The notes beneath the pieces are model-generated. The model did not search any database. It was not told where the DNA came from and saw only the letters and a program-made list of their open reading frames with translations. A DNA stretch of 64,000 bases from Panopea generosa (taxonomy: Eukaryota; Mollusca; Bivalvia; Adapedonta; Hiatellidae), in contig CM055911.1 of assembly GCA_029582155.1 (NCBI GenBank), positions 26,313,590 through 26,377,589 on the forward strand. Reading direction: 5' to 3'. The translations under genes were made by a program, and so were the position numbers. Of the stretch, positions 60,701 to 64,000 are shown piece by piece; positions within the stretch are counted from its first letter, which is position 1; every line of letters starts with the position of its first letter.

Positions 60701-63700
60701 AGTCTTGTTCCACAGATATGTGTTTTTGGATGTATTAAACCCCAGCCTCTGAATTACAAATAGTGACTTGTAGCAATGATAGATGGTGACACTACTTTGT
60801 TTTTATTGTAGTACACTGTAGTTGATGTGTCCTCTTGTCGATTTGACAGAAAAATGCCTGGCAATCAATATCTATTTTCTTTCAGCTGTTCACTTACAAT
60901 TGTCCTTGTGTTCATTATTTATTAATATAACTATGTCTCCATCTCTCACAGAGACACATTGATGTTTTTTCTCGAGCTCACTTGGGGTGAACTTGACATA
61001 GTCATTACATTGGCGGCAAAGTGTAATGAGAGTTCAGAAATGAGTAAAAATATTCTTGTCAGTTCCGTATCTTAAAAACCACTGGGCAGATTTTGAGTGT
61101 TTAAACATAATAATACAAAGTGTTGCACGAATAACTAAGGTCAAGGTCATTGCTTAGAAGTTCTTATTTTTTTTGGCTTTTACATTAATTGTTGCGCCTT
61201 AGTCAATTAAAGTTAGGTCCATATCTTTTTTCTTATAGTTGCCTTAGATAAAACAGCAACTTTCTATGATGCTGATTGTTTGTTTGAATATTTAGCATCA
61301 TTTTATGCCATTGAGGGCTAATAGACGATCAGTTAACCTTACCGCTTCTACCTGGGAGTGTTGGAGGTGAATCAGTAATCAAACACACCCATCTTACCAA
61401 GTAACTGATCACTTCCCCAATTGAATTGGTGGTGAGAGATGAATGACAATGAGATGCATTGTCATATATCAGTCATTGCAGAGAATGTGGCCAGGTGGGG
61501 ATTAGAACTCATGAACCCTAGTTTGATAGTCAGACATGCTACTGACTGAGCTAACCGGGCCTAACAATACCGACCAGTAAATGCTCACATGTCTGAAAGG
61601 AACAGTTGTATATATCCAGTTTTCTTAAATAAAGCATGTGACATAACCCATGAACACCATATTTCAGCCTACAGTAACACCGGTCAGTTGACCACGGGTA
61701 ACAGTCCAGATCTGCCCGTGTTTGACTGCCTGCTGGATCTTGTTGACCACTATAGAAGACAAACAGCTTTCTGGACCATCAGCGGAGAATGTGTACGGAC
61801 ATTGTTTCCTCTGTCGAGAAGGGAATCCCTGCTCCCTGATGAGATACAGAGAATGGATTTACCTGAGATTGAGATGTACTTCAAAGCATTAAAAGAGGGA
61901 AAGGAGCACGTTCGGGATATAAGGTTAGGCCATCTTTAAAAAAAAGTCCTCATCTACTGTTCCCCACCCAATTCATGATTTTTTGTTTGTTGAAGAATTG
62001 TGATAAAATAGTAAAAGAAATAAAAGTTATATATTTTTTATGTAGGATCATTCTGCTTGGGTAAGTGGCCAGATGGGGATTTAAACTCATGACCCCTGGT
62101 TTGATAGTCAGACATGCTATCGACCGAGCCAACTGGGCCTGGCCTGGTCATTTTAAAACAGTACAAAGTTCATATGAACAAAATGCTCCTTGAAAGTCAA
62201 TAAAAAAAATGTGGTAGTTGCATTAAGTCACATATCACCTTGGTGTTCCCAGGGGTTAATGTGCATCGTTTTTTCACTTGGAACATTTCTTGTTGATTGG
62301 TATTGTTACTGTATTCAGGTTGATGGTTGTTGGTCACTACGGGGCTGGTAAATCTACCCTGACACAGAGACTGATGGGTCGCCCCTTTACCCAGTTGGGC
62401 AGCACAAATGGTATAGAAATTCACGTACGGCAATGCCAGTATAACATTAAGACAGGTCAGTGGTGTAAAAACAGACCGGGCTCAGCGTTCATGGATGACG
62501 AAGAAACTCATGCTATGAGGTATTTATTGCCCACTGCTAACATTTATTAACACTTAAAAATCAAACTTGGTATTTCAAGCGATTGATATAAAAATTAACT
62601 GGTAAACCTGGGTCTGAGATTATAAAACTTTGTTCCATATTCAACTTAAAAAGGAATGTACTCATTATAACAAAATACAGTCAAACCTGTCCTAAACAGC
62701 CAGTCATGGTAATTAACAAAAGTGGCCTTTTAAGACAGTTTATTGCATAATACAGGTTACTTTGGACTTTGAACCCACAAGTTTAGTTAGTGTAACTTAA
62801 TTAACATATTTATTCAAATTTACATACATACAAATCTGTTTAATCATAATAATTGATAAGAATGGTAGATAAAATGTTTTAAAGTTCTTCTCCCAATTTA
62901 ATTCCAGATTGCAACGTCTCTTAGAATCACCTGACGAGGAAAGAACTTCAGTCATGGAGGACTTCAAACGTCTGACCAATGCAAGATCTTCATCAAATAG
63001 AAATTCAGGGGACTTCACTCTTAATAGTACATCTAGTGATATCAGCATGTTGTCTCAGAATGATTCCTGCGCCTCCTTACAGGAGTCTCTGTCTGACCCA
63101 ACCCTCAGTAAGACTTCTACCGAGCTTGAAGAAAGTCTTAAAACATCTGTAAGTGACTACCAAATAGATATGGACAAAAATAATGTAGCACGCTACAAGT
63201 TCTCAGAAAGTACTCTGAAGGCCATATCACAAACATTTGGACGTAACAGACATGATAGTAAAAGTGAAAAATATGGTTTTATCTCGATGTGGGACTTTGC
63301 TGGACAGTACATATTCTATGCAACGCATCAAGTGTTCTTAAGTTCTCATGCAGTTTATCTGCTGGTTCTTGATCTGTCAAAAGATCTGGATGAGTTTGTT
63401 CAAGATGAAGAATTTCCACTCGAGTGCGTCAACATACAGGGTCATTGTGTGAAGGATTACGGGACATTCTGGCTACGATCCATACACACATTTTGCGGAA
63501 ATGTCCCGGGTCAGCCACCAGTCATTTTGATTGGAACGCACAAAGACCAAATGAAATGCTGCGAAGAAAGACGGGAAGAATTCGCAGAGAAATATTTTGA
63601 AGATTTCAGAAAGTTGGTTGAAAAACTGCCTGTGTCGAATCATATTCAGCCGGAGCAATTCATAGTGGATAATACATTGTCAGAGGAGGAGTTCACAAAA

Positions 63701-63783
63701 CTGAAGACAGCATTGGTCAATGTTGCTAAGCGACAACAGCAGTGGCACCAAGAGATTCCTGCAAGGTGGCTCCCGTTAGAAAG
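57211..63783 (+). CDS. Roco-family GTPase with tandem SH3-SH2 modules (six exons, 3' partial)
   Basis: Six exons join in frame: 57211-57775, 59382-59526, 60195-60388, 61668-61923, 62319-62519 and 62908-63783. Every intron is GT-AG and the phases are compatible (1, 2, 1, 2, 2; the last donor again leaves two bases). The product is at least 745 residues. Domains in order: SH3-like (about 9-66), SH2 (about 70-145, FLVR Arg97), SH3 (about 193-245), SH2 (about 250-335, FLVR Arg277), linker, Roc GTPase (about 386-730; P-loop GHYGAGKS at 392-399, DFAGQ at 583-587, THKD at 664-667), and the start of COR (IPARWLPLE at 737-745). The start ATG has A at -3 and G at +4. From family knowledge, Roc-COR is a dimerising GTPase switch and SH2 domains bind phosphotyrosine. 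Acting as a cytoplasmic tyrosine-signalling adaptor GTPase is inference. No kinase domain lies inside the window; the C-terminus is cut off by the window edge. Confidence 0.88.
58731..58905. mobile_element. hairpin-like MITE candidate in intron 1
   Basis: Both ends carry inverted copies of a segment with AGGCCAT and GATTATCATCC. Between them lie long runs of A and T. This suggests a small non-autonomous element, but no target duplication was made out. Confidence 0.35.
59092..59352 (+). mobile_element. SINE family C copy in intron 1
   Basis: The head resembles a tRNA (GATAATGGTAGGGCATC, then GTGGGTTCAATGGC). The body has TCATACCAAAGACTTGAG and GATCGACCTGGTGCC. The tail ends in CACTCAACACCATAAAGC. 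It has the same layout as copies at 6046, 2190, 21615 and 51427. Confidence 0.65.
59382..59526 (+). CDS. exon 2: second SH3 domain, first part
   Basis: Follows a TTATTTCAG acceptor and ends at GG|GTAAAA. It encodes residues 190-236 with split codons on both sides. VAVDDYV at 194-200 matches the ALYDY motif of SH3, and LSLSKGNQYTVI at 207-218 matches the acidic/KGD strand. The usual Trp pair is replaced by Phe226-Tyr227. The SH3 fold finishes in exon 3 with EGYVAASMLE. No open frame from an ATG marks this exon; it was found from splice signals and homology, and it is needed to keep exons 1 and 3 in phase. Confidence 0.82.
59721..59960 (-). mobile_element. SINE family A copy in intron 2
   Basis: Read on the minus strand it starts with a tRNA-like head (CCATTAGCTCAGTCCGG, box B as GAGTTCGAATCCC) and runs through a body ending near GTTAGCCCTCGATG. 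It lacks the (AATC) tail seen at 49599-49890. Confidence 0.7.
60000..60115 (-). mobile_element. SINE family D fragment in intron 2
   Basis: Keeps the AGTAACTGGCAAACTTTCTCAC stretch and a degraded box B side (GAGGCTCGTACTTATAACC) shared with the copies at 6967 and 33194. Truncated. Confidence 0.5.
60195..60388 (+). CDS. exon 3: end of SH3 and core of second SH2
   Basis: The acceptor is ATTGCAG and the donor is TTAG|GTAAAG. Encodes residues 238-301. YVAASMLE (238-245) closes the SH3. The SH2 then starts with a textbook EWFHGRMEREEAEQIL (250-265), including Trp251 and the helix-A Arg258, followed by GTFLVRERP (272-280) with Arg277 and GIIHVPL (295-301) with the strand-D His298. All three phosphate-contacting positions are kept, so this is the better candidate of the two SH2 domains for real phosphotyrosine binding. 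The close SH3-SH2 spacing resembles Src, Csk and Tec family proteins. Confidence 0.88.
60389..61667 (+). other. intron 3 of the Roco gene
   Basis: A 1279 bp intron with no coding signal seen. Its last third is a family A SINE on the opposite strand (61284-61562), ending about 100 bases from the acceptor of exon 4. Confidence 0.75.
61284..61562 (-). mobile_element. SINE family A copy in intron 3
   Basis: On the minus strand: head CCCGGTTAGCTCAGTCAGTA, box B GAGTTCTAATCCC, body with AGTGATCAGTTACTTGG and end GATGGCATAAAATGATGC. Near full length and close in sequence to the copies at 42476 and 49599. Confidence 0.75.
61668..61923 (+). CDS. exon 4: end of second SH2 and linker to Roc
   Basis: The acceptor is ACCATATTTCAG and the donor is AAG|GTTAGG. 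Encodes residues 303-386. LPVFDCLLDLVDHYRRQ (317-333) is the C-terminal helix of the SH2 (the FxSLxDLVxHY pattern). Residues 340-386 are a charged linker ending in LPEIEMYFKALKEGKEH, probably helical, which leads into the first strand of Roc. An upstream ATG in the same frame at 61589 lies in the intron and is not needed. Confidence 0.86.
62058..62143 (-). mobile_element. SINE family A head fragment in intron 4
   Basis: Only the tRNA-like head remains, with CCCAGTTGGCTCGGTCGA and GAGTTTAAATCCCC on the minus strand. The body is missing. Confidence 0.6.
62319..62519 (+). CDS. exon 5: Roc GTPase P-loop and switch I
   Basis: The acceptor is GTATTCAG and the donor is ATGAG|GTATTT. Encodes residues 388-453. 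LMVVGHYGAGKSTLTQRL (388-405) is a Walker A/G1 loop with Lys398 and Ser399 for phosphate and Mg contacts. GSTNGIEIHV (414-423) resembles the switch I/G2 segment of Roc domains, with Thr416 in the place of the catalytic-loop threonine. The acidic DDEETHAMR end begins a long insertion that continues in exon 6. Confidence 0.88.
62676..62765. repeat. dispersed repeat fragment in intron 5
   Basis: The segment with CAGTCAAACCTGTCCTAAAC and GTGGCCTTTTAAGACAG resembles a short element I have seen in many invertebrate genomes. The assignment is from memory and weak. Confidence 0.3.
62908..63783 (+). CDS. exon 6: Roc insertion, G3-G5 region and COR start
   Basis: The acceptor is AATTCCAG and the donor is AAG|GTATAC; the gene continues past the window. 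Encodes residues 455-745. About residues 472-575 are rich in Ser, Thr and acidic residues and look disordered; they sit between G2 and G3 and are longer than the usual spacing. SMWDFAGQYIFYATHQVFL (580-598) is G3/switch II, with Gln587 at the Ras Gln61 position by motif. ILIGTHKD (660-667) is G4. RQQQWHQEIPARWLPLE (729-745) is the typical Roc-COR junction. There is no extra leucine-rich repeat region. Confidence 0.9.
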
Positions 63784-64000
63784 GTATACACATGTACATT
63801 TATGTGTTCACACAAGATATGAATTAACAATTGTATGAATGAATGAGTTTAATTTATGCAATTTTAAAATTACGTTTAAAATAAGAATAATTTTTGTCTC
63901 CATTGTATTTAATTCTATAGCATATCATGGAGACAGCAAAAAAAAAAGAAGTTTTGACTCTCCAGATTTTTGGGTCAGGGTTCAAATAACTCTCCGCTTT

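Overview
The window looks like nuclear DNA of an animal, most likely a bivalve or other mollusc. It is AT-rich and gene-poor, with one clearly intron-split gene. It is full of short interspersed elements with tRNA-like heads and internal Pol III boxes, plus minisatellites and microsatellites. Nothing suggests a bacterium, phage or organelle. The taxon is inferred from repeat style and protein family and could not be tested here.

Layout. About 1-11 kb holds scattered repeats: a ~160 bp tandem block, a 22 bp minisatellite, a 73 bp repeat and a GAT array. It also holds one plausible unrecognised first coding exon on the minus strand (3608-4001) with a TATA box and a strong splice donor. About 11.28-17.34 kb is one ~6 kb satellite array with a 48 bp monomer that is itself three 16 bp units, carrying several higher-order repeats. 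About 17.5-55.4 kb is mostly non-coding. It carries at least five SINE-like families, a 40 bp minisatellite (30.6-31.9 kb), a MITE, a dispersed module with CRE and CCAAT motifs in three copies, a (TTGG)n block and a G-rich minisatellite. About 55.4-56.8 kb is a foldback element with two ~270 bp arms that are nearly identical.

The one confident gene runs from 57,211 on the plus strand past the window end. Six coding exons splice in frame to give at least 745 residues with the order SH3-like, SH2, SH3, SH2, Roc GTPase, start of COR. It is a Roco-family GTPase whose N-terminus carries two Src-like SH3-SH2 modules in place of the leucine-rich or ankyrin repeats common in the family. I know of no described animal Roco protein with this layout, and it is the main finding. 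By inference, the SH2 domains would bind phosphotyrosine partners and couple them to the Roc-COR switch. Any kinase, death or other C-terminal domain lies beyond the window.
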